From Owenia fusiformis (Eukaryota > Annelida > Polychaeta > Sabellida > Oweniidae), in NCBI GenBank assembly GCA_903813345.2, contig CAIIXF020000008.1, positions 28,398,005 to 28,462,004 of the forward strand: 64,000 bases of DNA. Direction: 5' to 3'. A program made the position numbers and the translations under genes. Each line of letters starts with the position of its first letter. The stretch's first letter is position 1. Shown here in pieces: positions 35,601 to 47,600 of this stretch. The notes below the pieces were generated by a model. It was not told the origin of the DNA and ran no database searches. It worked only from the letters and a program-made list of their open reading frames with translations.

Positions 35601-38600
35601 CGTACTCGATGCCTCTTAACCGTTTCTTGGGAATTTCGTCACGCATAATTTTCTGTCTTGTGGGGACCGTGTTGACGTAATCCTTTTGTTTCGCTACTAA
35701 TTTCTGTCGCCGTAGTTGACTATTGCCAATCCAGGTCTGCCATTCCTTTCCAGGTTGATCGGAACCATTCCAAATTCCACTCTTAGGGGGAGGTCCGCGC
35801 CATACGCCAGTTGCCGTTGTGCCGTAATTAACCTGATATGACCCATCGTCCGAAAGCGTATTCAGACCAAGATTCGTTCTTGGGGGTCTCGGGGGCGTCG
35901 TCCTCTTTGGTATGGGAGGTGTCAGTATCTGGGGGTTATCAGGAATCAACGCGTCATGGCGTTCCGCAGGGGTTAACGTCCGTTTCGTGGACTCTAACTG
36001 GGTGTTCGCATCAGCATTAGCGGTGTCTGCGTTTGGGTTAGGTGCTGGATCATCTTTATCTAACTTCGGGTACCCATCACTGCCTGGGGCCAGATTTGGA
36101 GTTTGGGGGCGGTCAATAGGTATTCCAATGTTACTGTTTCTATTATTATTGTTTACATTATTTGACCGGTCAATAACTGGGACATTAGGGTCATTGGGTA
36201 TACTCAGATTACTGCAACTCACTCCCGACAAAACCGCAAGGCTGGATTTTGCGAAATTAGCCATAGCCTTCTGATTTTGCTTGATGGTCGAATTAGGATG
36301 TATTCTATCAGTCTATGCTAGCACATAGCTGGTCTCAGATATTTTAACTTGTGATCAGTAATATTATTTTCATTATAAGTAACTATTATCATTTTATTAT
36401 TATCAGTATATATTATTATATGGACTGTGTTATACTTATTATTGGAATTGTGGACTATTATATACATTTATTGTTGCCACCCATTCCCCTCCACCTCCCT
36501 TCAGATATGGACTACCCAACTTGCTAATTGATATTATTATGTAATATTAAATAAATCAATTACATGTACACCAACACAAATTGTATTTGTTTTGTCCAAT
36601 TAGCAACTGAGCAGACCAAGGGAAGAGACACAAATACTTATTATAACTGGAATTAGGAAAGAAGAGACAAGATATATACTATATACTATAACTTGGTGTG
36701 TAATATGTTTTGTGATTTTTGATATCCCACTACTCAATTCCTGGGGGGGTGTAAATTACTTAGCTTATTCCCTTTTGTGTTAATATTTTCATTTCTGATA
36801 TTGAGGGCTCCCTTTCCCCATGACTGGTTGAGGTCTTGTATTGCATTTTTGCTTTCATTACTTATTGATCACCCCTCATATATACATATGAATCATGAAA
36901 ACTTCACCAAAGTCTCTTATGGAACTGTACCTGTTTTATTTTTCATTGTGTGATCATTAGCTGGGCCAGTTAACCTGTCTTTTGGGTCATTGAGAAAGTG
37001 ATCTCCGTTACTTCTTGACCAGTTTGTTCCTTTTCGTCCAATGTTATGCCATCCACACCAATCTTTGTCAAATGTACATCGGGAATGGACTGGTAAATAA
37101 TCTTAAAATATACAAAGACAGTATTTACTATGAGGACTAGCTTTCATGATAACAATACAACTTTTAATTTTTCTGATATATGCCATGCTTTCCACATAAA
37201 ATAATGGCAATCTTATATAATATGACATGATACAATGGCGTAGTGTCATATACACATAAGATGCCAAAATTTAGAGAAAAGTTGATTTTTTTATAGATTT
37301 TTTTTAGATTATTAGTTACTAAAATCAATGTATTATATATACATGTATACGAGGGTTGTCCCATAAGTCCTGAACTAATTGTTATAAGAAGAAGAGTTTT
37401 TATTAATAAAGGCTGAATTGTAGCAAAAAAGTTATACATGTCAGAACTTGCATGGTGCAGGGTACCTTGGGCACATTTTTTTCTCCTAAAAAACGTCACA
37501 ATTAATATTAAGACAATATTTTCAAAGCAGTGACTCATCTTCAAAATTGTTGTATTATTGCAAGTGATACTGTGAAAATGAGTATTAAGACATCACACAA
37601 TAATATATCAAGATATCACCGCAACTGTAAATAAACTAAAATATTGTCTTAATTTTTAAGACGTTTTTAGGAGAAAAGAATGTGCCCCGGGTACCCTGCA
37701 CCATGCAAATTCAGACACCCATAGCTTATTTGTTACATAATATTTTAATTTGAAATTATTTACATTGATTACAAAATTCCTAAAGATAATACTGCTGAAA
37801 TATCAGCCTTTAATAATAAAACTCTTGGTCTTATAACAATGAGCGAATATGATACACCAGCATGCTAGCATGATCTCTTATTTTAAGAGTTGGAAAAATA
37901 AAAATATGTATACTTCCTAATTTCTTACCACAATTAGCCTCATCTTCTCCATATACACAGTCCATATTGATGTCACATACTCTGGAATGGTGTATACAAC
38001 CTGTTGTGTTACAATAAAACTCTTCTAGGCTACACATTTCATCTCTTGTGAGATCTGAAAACATAATAAGTTAAATTTAAAACTCACATGAAAATTTTTA
38101 CCTCATATATAGTGTTTTTACTCCTTCAAACTTACAAAAGTGAACAACAAATGTTCAAAGCTCATCCATGTGAAATATGAGGCCAAAAGAATAAAAATTG
38201 ATAATATGAGAGTAAAAATTTAAAGACTTTTTGAACAACCCTTGTATGTCTATGTTTGACATGTTTGACACTGTTCTTTTTATATTAGATTGTAGTTTGG
38301 AGCGCAGGCACTGGAACTGATAGTAAAACTGACCGAAACAAAAATCCCCTCCCCACTTTATGTGTACGATCTCTTTTTCTTTGGTGCTCAGAGATTGGGG
38401 TAGATTTTCATTTCAATCAATTCTACTATTTGTTTCAGAGCCTGTGGTTTGGAGCCTGTGTTTATGTTCCTCTCCCTAACTTTGTTTTTAATACTGTTGC
38501 TATTTTCCCTTTTGCAACTTGTGTTTCCATATTTCTGTGCTTCTGATATAATATTGTTTTTGAATGATGTGGTTTTGGTGGTTTTGGACCACATTATTTT

Positions 38601-41600
38601 TCTAGTATTGCCCCTTGTGTTTTTTCAACTCAGAATAGAATTTCAGAATTTATTCAATTTTCTGAAAATACACTTGTATCTCCCATTGAAAGGAATGTTA
38701 AATTTCTCTTAATGTCACTACCCCGATTCATTCTACAAACAACTCCCCCTCTTTTCTTTTAATGTCACTTTCTAAACATATATTAATAGAGAAAATTGAG
38801 AATAACAAGATAAACAGAAACAGGAATTGGCCAATATAGAATTGTTTTTACCATGGCAAAAAAAGGCAAAAAGAGCTCCAGATACTTTCAACCTGAAAGC
38901 CAAATTCAAAGGTAGCTCCAAACTATTCAAAACACAGTTATGAAATCAAACTAGTAAAAACAATCGCCTCCAATCTCAAAAATTGTTTTCTTATTTCCAA
39001 AGAACGTGCAAATAAGAGCATCCGCATTCAGCATAATATTTATTGAACGACCCTCTTACTAATTAATAAACATAGGAAAATTAGTACATCTTGACAAACT
39101 GAATTTTAAAGTACATGTCATTCAAACCTGCCATTTACAACATCAGAACAACCTCTACAGCCGGGAAAATTTCCTAAGTCAACATCAAATGACATCTCAA
39201 CGAGCACCCAATATCCTTTGACATCAATAATGCACAGGGTTATTATATTTGATTACAAGTTTTTAATGATTTTAATGTGATTTCCTACCAACGGCGAAGT
39301 GAGCAGTTGTATGTTTCACACTTTCTCAACAGCGCTTTAATTGAGGTAATGATTTATAATACTATAAATTTAGATTTGTTTCTGTTTGAAATGTAGATCT
39401 CTATAACGAGGCATATAATGCCCCTCACTGAAGCTCTAGACTTGCTGAAACATTTGTATCAGGTTTTAATGAATTCAATTAAATTAGACATATTATGTAC
39501 AGAGATGTTTGAGAAATGAATATAAATGCAGCATTTGAAAAACAAAAAACAACAGGCAACAATTGATATTTCTATGGTTACCGTTTTAAGAGCATATAAA
39601 CATGTACTTTAATTTTATGATGGTCTAAGCTCCATGTAAGAACAACAATTGAACAACAATGAAAACAATATTGGTAAATAAGGAACAATTACATGACTAA
39701 ATGCCACCACCAGGATTGCAAAATTGTCACTTCATTTCCTACTTCCAGTTTAGTACTGAACAAAACACTTTGTACAGACCAGGTATTATATCGACGAATA
39801 AATACCAGGTGAAATATTGACTCTGTTCACAGTTTATAGAAGGTGTGAATACAGTCATTTGTGAATAATAAATTTTTAATTATCTTCTACATACCTGGGT
39901 CACAGTCCACCATTTTGATTTGGTCAATGGCCACATATCCTTTCTTTCTATCTCTTGATGCTTCTATAATCAGTCTAAATGGTTCTGTCATTTGACCAAT
40001 TGTAATATTGTACTCCCGCCATCTACAAAATAGATAAAGACAAATAAAATCCAATTTTAATTTCCAACAATACCAATATTTGATACTTTGTGTGATTCCT
40101 CAATATGTTTTTCAATATGATGCAAGTCATATATTATAGGTGATATGTTTCATCATGAAAACTTTGTTTCATTAATGGCAGAAGTTCAACCATTTTTTTA
40201 ATTTTTTTTTTTCAATTCAGCAATTAGTAGTTTCCGTGAAACACTATTGATAGATGTTGTTAATTAAAACATCAATGCTTGGATCACCCTACTTACTCTA
40301 TGTGTATATAAACAAAGGCATGTGACACCTTGGTTCTGTAGCATATTTTTCAATTAAGAGTATAAACTAAAGAAGATTTAATATTAGTTTTTCTCAGAGT
40401 TATATTTCCAAAGAAATATCTATTAAACACTTCTTTTACATAATCACAGACTTGCAGAAATTCAAGTTTGCATGAAAATCTAGTTCCGAAATAAAGAAAA
40501 TATAAATCTACACTTATATCAATCGATTATACAAGTATCCTTAATTATACGTTTATGATGTCAGGCCGAACTCCCACCCCGGACAAAAGTCCATTTAAAT
40601 AATGCAGTTTTTACCATTCTGAGCACTTTCCAAATAATTTTAACCATTTTTGGGCCAAAATTGTCAAATGTGAACCCCCTGGAAATCTTTAGAAAGTGAA
40701 ACCCAACCCCCTTGGCGAAAGCTGACTATGTGCCTGTGTTTTTCTAGGACATTGTGATATTTCATATAGAATAAATGCCTCCACGTGCTCATAATTACAT
40801 ATTATGATCAGGGCATTCTTGTAAACAAGTGAAGAATTGCATTATTATTCTGGAATAACATAAACAAAATCAAATAAACAATTTTTCAAACTTAAAAGCC
40901 TATAATAGTCCGTGTGTCATCTGATAATAAGAAATTTTGATGAGTAGCCTATTTTATTCCGTATTAAGCATTTGATGTAAAATACACTTTGAAAAGATGA
41001 TGCGGCATGGCACCTATATAAGTGTAATTACAGTGTATTAAAAATATTTCTTTTGTTAGTTCACTTACAATGTTAAGATGAATCACGTTCAAAATTGCCA
41101 GTTAGATGTTTAACACAAAAAGTCTGGTTTCCAACCTAAACATTAATTTGTAAACATATACTTATAAACGTGTAAACACAGTTTTTATGGCATAGGAGAA
41201 TGGATATATTTTACTTTTAAGATGCCATTGAACATCAAATTATTGTAAATAAAACATTATTTGAACATACGGTAAATTGAAAGAGTCTACACACTGCCAG
41301 GTGGAGACATCAACAAGAAAATGTTTAAAACTTATTCTTGACTTTACAATTATATAGTGTGAGGAATTTTTTGAATGAAATGTTTATATGTTATACCTCA
41401 TACAGCTTTGGTTCATTTGGTGATATATTTCATTTTTTAATATTTTGAACTTGATATGACATAGAATGAGAACCTGCAAACATATTTAAAAAGAATTATA
41501 ATGGAATATCTGATAAATATGATCCAAATTGAAAACAACGAACCTAAGGAAAACATGATACTTGATGTTTCATTTTCAACACAAATAAATTATAAACTAT

Positions 41601-44600
41601 TATCAGGGGCTTTCAAGAGACAGACTAGCTTTCATACTCTTTTGTTCGATTTGTGAAAATCCCTAAATTGATATTAGATTGTTGAAGAATTTCTGTTTGA
41701 AACACCCATGGTGACACTAATCAATGTAGCATCAATGCACGGTTATATTAACCAAAAATGCAAATAAACATGTTAAGTAAATGCCTATCTTAACCAATCT
41801 AAAACCAATGAAGGCCAATGATGTTAAATGCCAAATTCTGATCTAAATTGAACTTCTAAAAACTACATTTGAAGATTTAGATATTCTCATGTCACTTTTT
41901 ACCAGGTTTTTGTTTTATGATTTGGACGAGAGCCAGAACATAGTAAAACCCATTAGTAAGTTAGAGTGTAACATATGTAAATTAATAACCTGGTAGCCAT
42001 GGGCTATGAACTCAAAAAATGATGCCAAAACAAATATGAAAAATAACTTGAAATAGTTTACAAATGATTTCTTATTTTATCCAAGTAGTATCTACAACAT
42101 GACCAATAATTGACCTTTAAGAATAATTTATAAAATATGTGCATAAGTACATTTACTGATGTTGTATGTCTTTAACTCATTTCCCATCCCTATGTAAAAT
42201 ACTATCATGTTGACTCCAGGTATTTACTATTATTTGACTCAATGGGACCTACTCTCTGGATTAATGGCTATTAATGTTATACATGTTAATGATTTGAAAA
42301 AAGTGAATATTATACATAGTGATCACAAATTTTACAGCTCAGCCAATACTTCAATTATAATTGAGGTCAAATTTATTTCAGGTAAATTTTGGACATTGAT
42401 TCTGCTGACCTATTTTTCTTAGTCTGTTACTCCTTGTGCTTTGATTTAACAAATAAATGCAAAAGTTGTTTATTTTTGAACTTGTCTTAAATTGCACTCT
42501 AGGCATAGTCTCAATCAAATAACATGATTGTGGAGCCAAGCTTTTAGAAAAACATTGAAAAAGTATTATCTTTGGAGTCATCTTATCTTCCTTGTGAAAA
42601 CAATTGTAGAGGCTAAAATCATCCATTTGAAATACAACTGGAACATAAAAGGCAACATTTCAAAAACAAAATAAAACAACTCCCATCAGGATCAACTATA
42701 AAGTTGTAAACATAACATGAACAAGATTTGACCAATATTGCAAATCTGGAGGCCTAGATTAGAAATGAGAAAAATCAGTCTGTGCAAAAAAAGTATAGCA
42801 CCATTGCATCAAACAATAAGAATACCTATATGCCATTTATATTAAATCAATCAATTAATTAATCAAAACACCTAATATGTTATTATTTAGTTGCAAACGA
42901 TTTCCAGGAATATCTGAAACCTAATTTGATTTAAATTTCGAAAATTTTGCATTTTAAGATTGATCCAAATAAACAAAAAAGGCAGATGTCAGTAATTATC
43001 CTGCAGATGGCTTTGTAATGCAATTATGGCATCTTAAATGCATTTATGGCATCTGAAATGCATTTATAGCATCAGAAATGCATTTATGGCATGTTGTATT
43101 TATGGTCTTGTGACATTATCATAGTGTTAGATGCAAAAAGCTGTATTCTGTCCTCCCAAATCTACATTTTGTTGTCTCTTTTTCAACAAGAATTCCAGTA
43201 AATACACAATAATGATTCCCTAGAAGGGTTCATCCTAACCAAATGTTCTTCAAAAATGAATGTCCCCCAAAGACAAAAGATGTTCCGTAAAACCTCACAA
43301 AATAGAATAATCATAATTCTTTTAAAAAAAACATGAAACTAAAAACAACGAGCAAAAACTAAAGGCAGGATGTTAAGCTGTTATGAAAAATGCAATAATT
43401 TGAGTAACATCAGATATTTGTCAATAAAAATGTATGAATATGTGAATAATATTTTTGTAAGGACATAGGTTCACAGGTGGTTTACATGGGAATCAAAGAT
43501 CCAGGGTCGAGGTGGTCATAATTACTACAATTATCATAAAATAAATGTACAATATAATAGATGTTCCATGTTATGATTGATAAACCTTCTTGCAACAAGG
43601 TTTTCGGGTCAATTCCGAATGTACTGGCTTTCAAATTAGTTTTGAGATTAGGTTTTCAGGTCAATTTTGAGAGTGTGTAGTTTCAGGTTTTTGAGATTTG
43701 GTTTCAGGTCAATTTTGAGAGTGTATAGGTTTTCAAGTCACTTTTGAGGGTGTAATTCCCAGATACCCTTACTATAGGCTAACATGAATGGTGGTGAACC
43801 TAATTTAGTTTTGTCTCTGGTGAAAATGAGTCCTAAATTCGAGAACTCTGAGATGTTGAATGAAAGAGAACAAAGGGAAATATCCTCACATCATTATAAT
43901 TAATGATGCATTTAAAGAATCTGAAGTCATTTATAAAGCTAGCAATGATGTGTAAATCTCAACCTATAACCACAATATACAGTCAAAAAGGAAAAGTATC
44001 AAACACTAGGAAAACTAAAGAGCACAACAAGGCAATATACTACAAACCTCCCAATGATCCAGCATATAAAGAAACACTGTCAGAACACAACCCATTCCCA
44101 AGCATTCAAGAAATACTACAAAACTCCCTGCCAGCCCCATAGCCAGCTAGGGGCCTGACCTGCTAATATTCCAAAATGCTCAATTTTCAATTTGATTATA
44201 AATTTAAATAGCCGTGTGATTAGATCTCAACTTATGAGAAAAAATGATTTGAGAAATAAATCAAAAATGTAATTAATAGCAATATGTTGATACTTAAGAT
44301 TTCTTGAAAATTTTTGGGAAAAAAAGAATGATCAAAGAAATGATAGTGTGAAACTAACAGAAATGATAAAAAGGAGGGCCTATTCAGGTTTTGAGTTAGG
44401 AATGGCTATCCATTGAACAGGATACCAAAGGATGAAAATATAGGTACGAGGGGTGATAATCAAAATTTCTTGATTCACACAAACTAAATATATTTGAATC
44501 AAGAAATGGTTTCTGTTATTTAAGGAAGGCACACCTCTCCTGCAGAACACCTAAATTACGTCACTGGAAAAATAACAATTTTTCACTTTTTACGAGAAGG

Positions 44601-47600
44601 CACCAAGTACAAGATATTGAGGACATAATCAGATATTTAAGGCATCTGCTCATGCCTCAAAGCAATTGAAATAATAATATATCTAAATATCCCATTAGTT
44701 TATGTCTAGTTTCACATTCTATACTCCAGGCACGTTCTAACATCACTTTCAAGTATGTTTGAACAAAACTGATTTCCCGGACTACCTCAAATATATCATC
44801 AAGACGTTTATGTTATTTGTTTTATCACACGGAACTAGATTTATACATTTTTAATCAAAAGATATTGTGTTTTATATCTAAATCTACTTATATTTGCTAT
44901 AGTTGCCTCAATTAAGAGCATGTTAAATATAATGACCTATTAGGAGTTGTACATTTTTATTACTTTTGCTAATCTTGGTATGTTTGAACACAATGTAACA
45001 TCATATAAAAAAGCTCACCTTGGGGCTAAAAAGGATTAATAAATGTCATGCCAGTTAAGAAAATAGGTGATCATGAGAGGAATCAAGAATGAATTGTAAA
45101 AGTCATGCAGATAACACACTGTATAGACAAGGCACTTTTATGGAAAATGTCACCACCTGCCATTTGTTACAGAAAGTGACCAAACACCAACATCAACTGC
45201 CTAATGCCAAACACCATCCACAAAAAGTTGGAGACTATATTAACAACACGTTATCGCTTTTGGTGGTGACATAAAAAAAATTAGGCATATCATTCAAATT
45301 TTTGAGAAGAGAATTTGGAAAAAAACAAGAAACAGACAAGATCAAAATGACATTTTTTGTAAATTGCTAAATCATATCTTACCTTGCAGTGTTGAATTTA
45401 GGCTTTAATGTCCAAAGTGTTTCACCATCATCTTTTCGAACACTGATAGAATTATTGCCAGGGGTTATATGTGCGTAGAATTGTAGCTTACACTTTGGTA
45501 TTGTGTCACCAAACCATGGACTCTGCATTGAGGCCCTTCTCTTTTTTGATGTCACAATGGCATACTGCCCTGCAATTAAGCATCAATAAAAACCATTAAC
45601 ATTTTTCAAAATTCCTTCATTTCTTGGGAAGAAGAAAAATGTGTTGGTATTTTTTCAATTAAAGAAAATTTGGATTAAAAAAGGTGATTTAGAAACTTTG
45701 AGATTAGAGTTGTTTTTCTAAAAATGTGCTATGTGGGAAAATCATATTTACTGTACAAAACATATTTTGAAAAAGGAATTATCATTGTTTTGTTTAATGG
45801 CATAATAACACAACATGTATGAGGCATAATAACAATGACCTGTACTGTAACATTTAACAACGGCATAATATACCTGTAATTAAGATGACACATGTGTCAA
45901 CAGCCTCTGAGACAGGTAAATAACAACTTTTTCTCTAAGACTTCATCTTAAGTAATCTCAGTCAGAATCAGAGAGAAAAGCAGGCCTTTATATTGCGAAA
46001 AACCCAAAATGATATCAATTTGTACATGGTTTATATCATAATATCAATGATTCTTTATAAGGCATAAATTTAAAAAAATAAAATAAAACAAACGGGTAAT
46101 AGAATATAAGATAAGCAAGCTTTTTATTTTAAAAAAATCTTAATGAGATCATTGCTTCTTGGGTTTTTATAATGATGATATTTTTGAACTAGTTTTATAG
46201 TATGTACAGGTAATACAATTCTTGAATAAGTTATCGAACATCATACTATGATAATATATTTTTCTATAATTGTCACTAGTTTTAAAGATTTTTCAAATTC
46301 TGAAACAAAAATTCACTTCTCAACATGCCTTTTATGTAATCTCAAAGAGTATGTGTCAGTACAATGACATGAATAAAGAGCTTTTAATCCATCTTAATAT
46401 GTCAAATACGAAACAAACTAAACCTATGTATTATTCCCTTTGAACCATCAATTCCAATTAAACATTCATTTAGCAAATTCTTGAAGTATTTAGCCTAGGA
46501 GAGTCTAAATTCTTGTTCCCTAACATATGGATCATTGTATCTTATAGACATATGGCTAGATTCTGTTAAGATAAATGAACAGCCTTGGCAAGTTTGTTTT
46601 TATTTAGAAAACAAACCCCAGTTTCCAGCTGAAGTGTGATACAGACACATATTGATATTTATAATGAATTTGATGAATTAAAGAAAAAAGTCCCTGCTCT
46701 CATTAATGAAATTAAAATACGTCAGTTGAAATATGGTTATGAGCTCAATAAGGCCTGGATTTAGTTTGTTTGGTGTAAAGCAATGCAATTCTACTAAGGG
46801 AACTATTTAGAAAACAATGGTCGCTCATTAATAGAATAAGTTGTTCTTTATTTGACAACTGGGTTGATTTAGCTTATATTTGATGATGTCAATTCTGAAC
46901 TAGATAGAATTAATGTACTTTTATAAAAACATTTGAGAAAATGTATTGCCTCCATTAAGATTTACAAATCTTCAGTAGTATAAATAAAATCAGTCTTTAA
47001 CCTCAAGGCTCTAAAATGAGTTTGATGCTTAGTTAATTTACAAAAGATTAGCAACCATAATCCTGTTGCCCATTTTAAAGCATGTATTGTTTAAACTAGA
47101 TAAATTTTGTTAAAGAGAGTAATGTTTGAATGATACATGAATATGTATGTGACCATGCATATATAGGCATGTTGCAACCCCCCCCCCTCTTCCAAGCAAA
47201 AAAATCTTTCAAAATCATGCTGCTTTTCACCATTCTGAGCACTTTAAATGATTTTGGTCATTTTGGGCCAAAGTTGTCACAGGTGAAGCCCCCTGGAATT
47301 TTCAAAAAAGTGAACCCCTTGGCAAATCCTGGCTACGGGCCTGATTTAATCATCACTTTGGGCGTAAAAGAGATATCAATTTTGACATAAATATCATATA
47401 TTCTGAACATTAAAGAGATTAAAGCATTTTTGTTATCATTTTTCATTAACAGAGCTATGTGAATACAATTGCAAAAGGGGATAAGACCAGAGTATGATAA
47501 AGCACAGCAAGAAAAAGAGAGAAATCTAGGCAAAGGTGTAATACATACTGCTCAGAATGTTTGTAAACATAACACACATGGACCATTTCAAATGGATGAA

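Larger units (their letters stand above)
31510..36506 (-). mobile_element. Full-length LINE (non-LTR retrotransposon)
   Basis: About 5.0 kb, minus strand: a 242-bp leader (36506-36265), ORF1 (36264-35272), ORF2 (35263-31775) and a 265-bp 3' region ending GATGCATAAAAAA before the duplication. Both ORFs are uninterrupted. The APE-type endonuclease plus RT and the C-terminal Cys/His cluster place it in the Jockey/CR1/L2-like assemblage; I cannot name the clade. It sits in the intron between exons 5 and 6 in the gene's orientation. Inside the 3' region, AATAAATTATACATACATAC (about 31650-31670) looks like a LINE tail, so about 140 bp after it may be an extra 3' segment. Confidence 0.9.
40023..45382. 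other. Large intron (5.4 kb) with dispersed repeats
   Basis: Contains a poly-C dispersed repeat copy (40561-40738), 22-bp tandem repeats at 43019-43094 (GCATTTATGGCATC), imperfect tandem repeats at 43600-43755 (GGTTTTCAGGTCAATTTTGA) and the MITE copy 45148-45271. A 79-codon ATG ORF at 43903 has no recognised domain. Otherwise AT-rich. Confidence 0.5.

Noticed and set aside
31932-36274. Plus-strand ORFs of 60-160 codons opposite the LINE
   Set aside because: They are antisense shadows of the intact ORF1 and ORF2.
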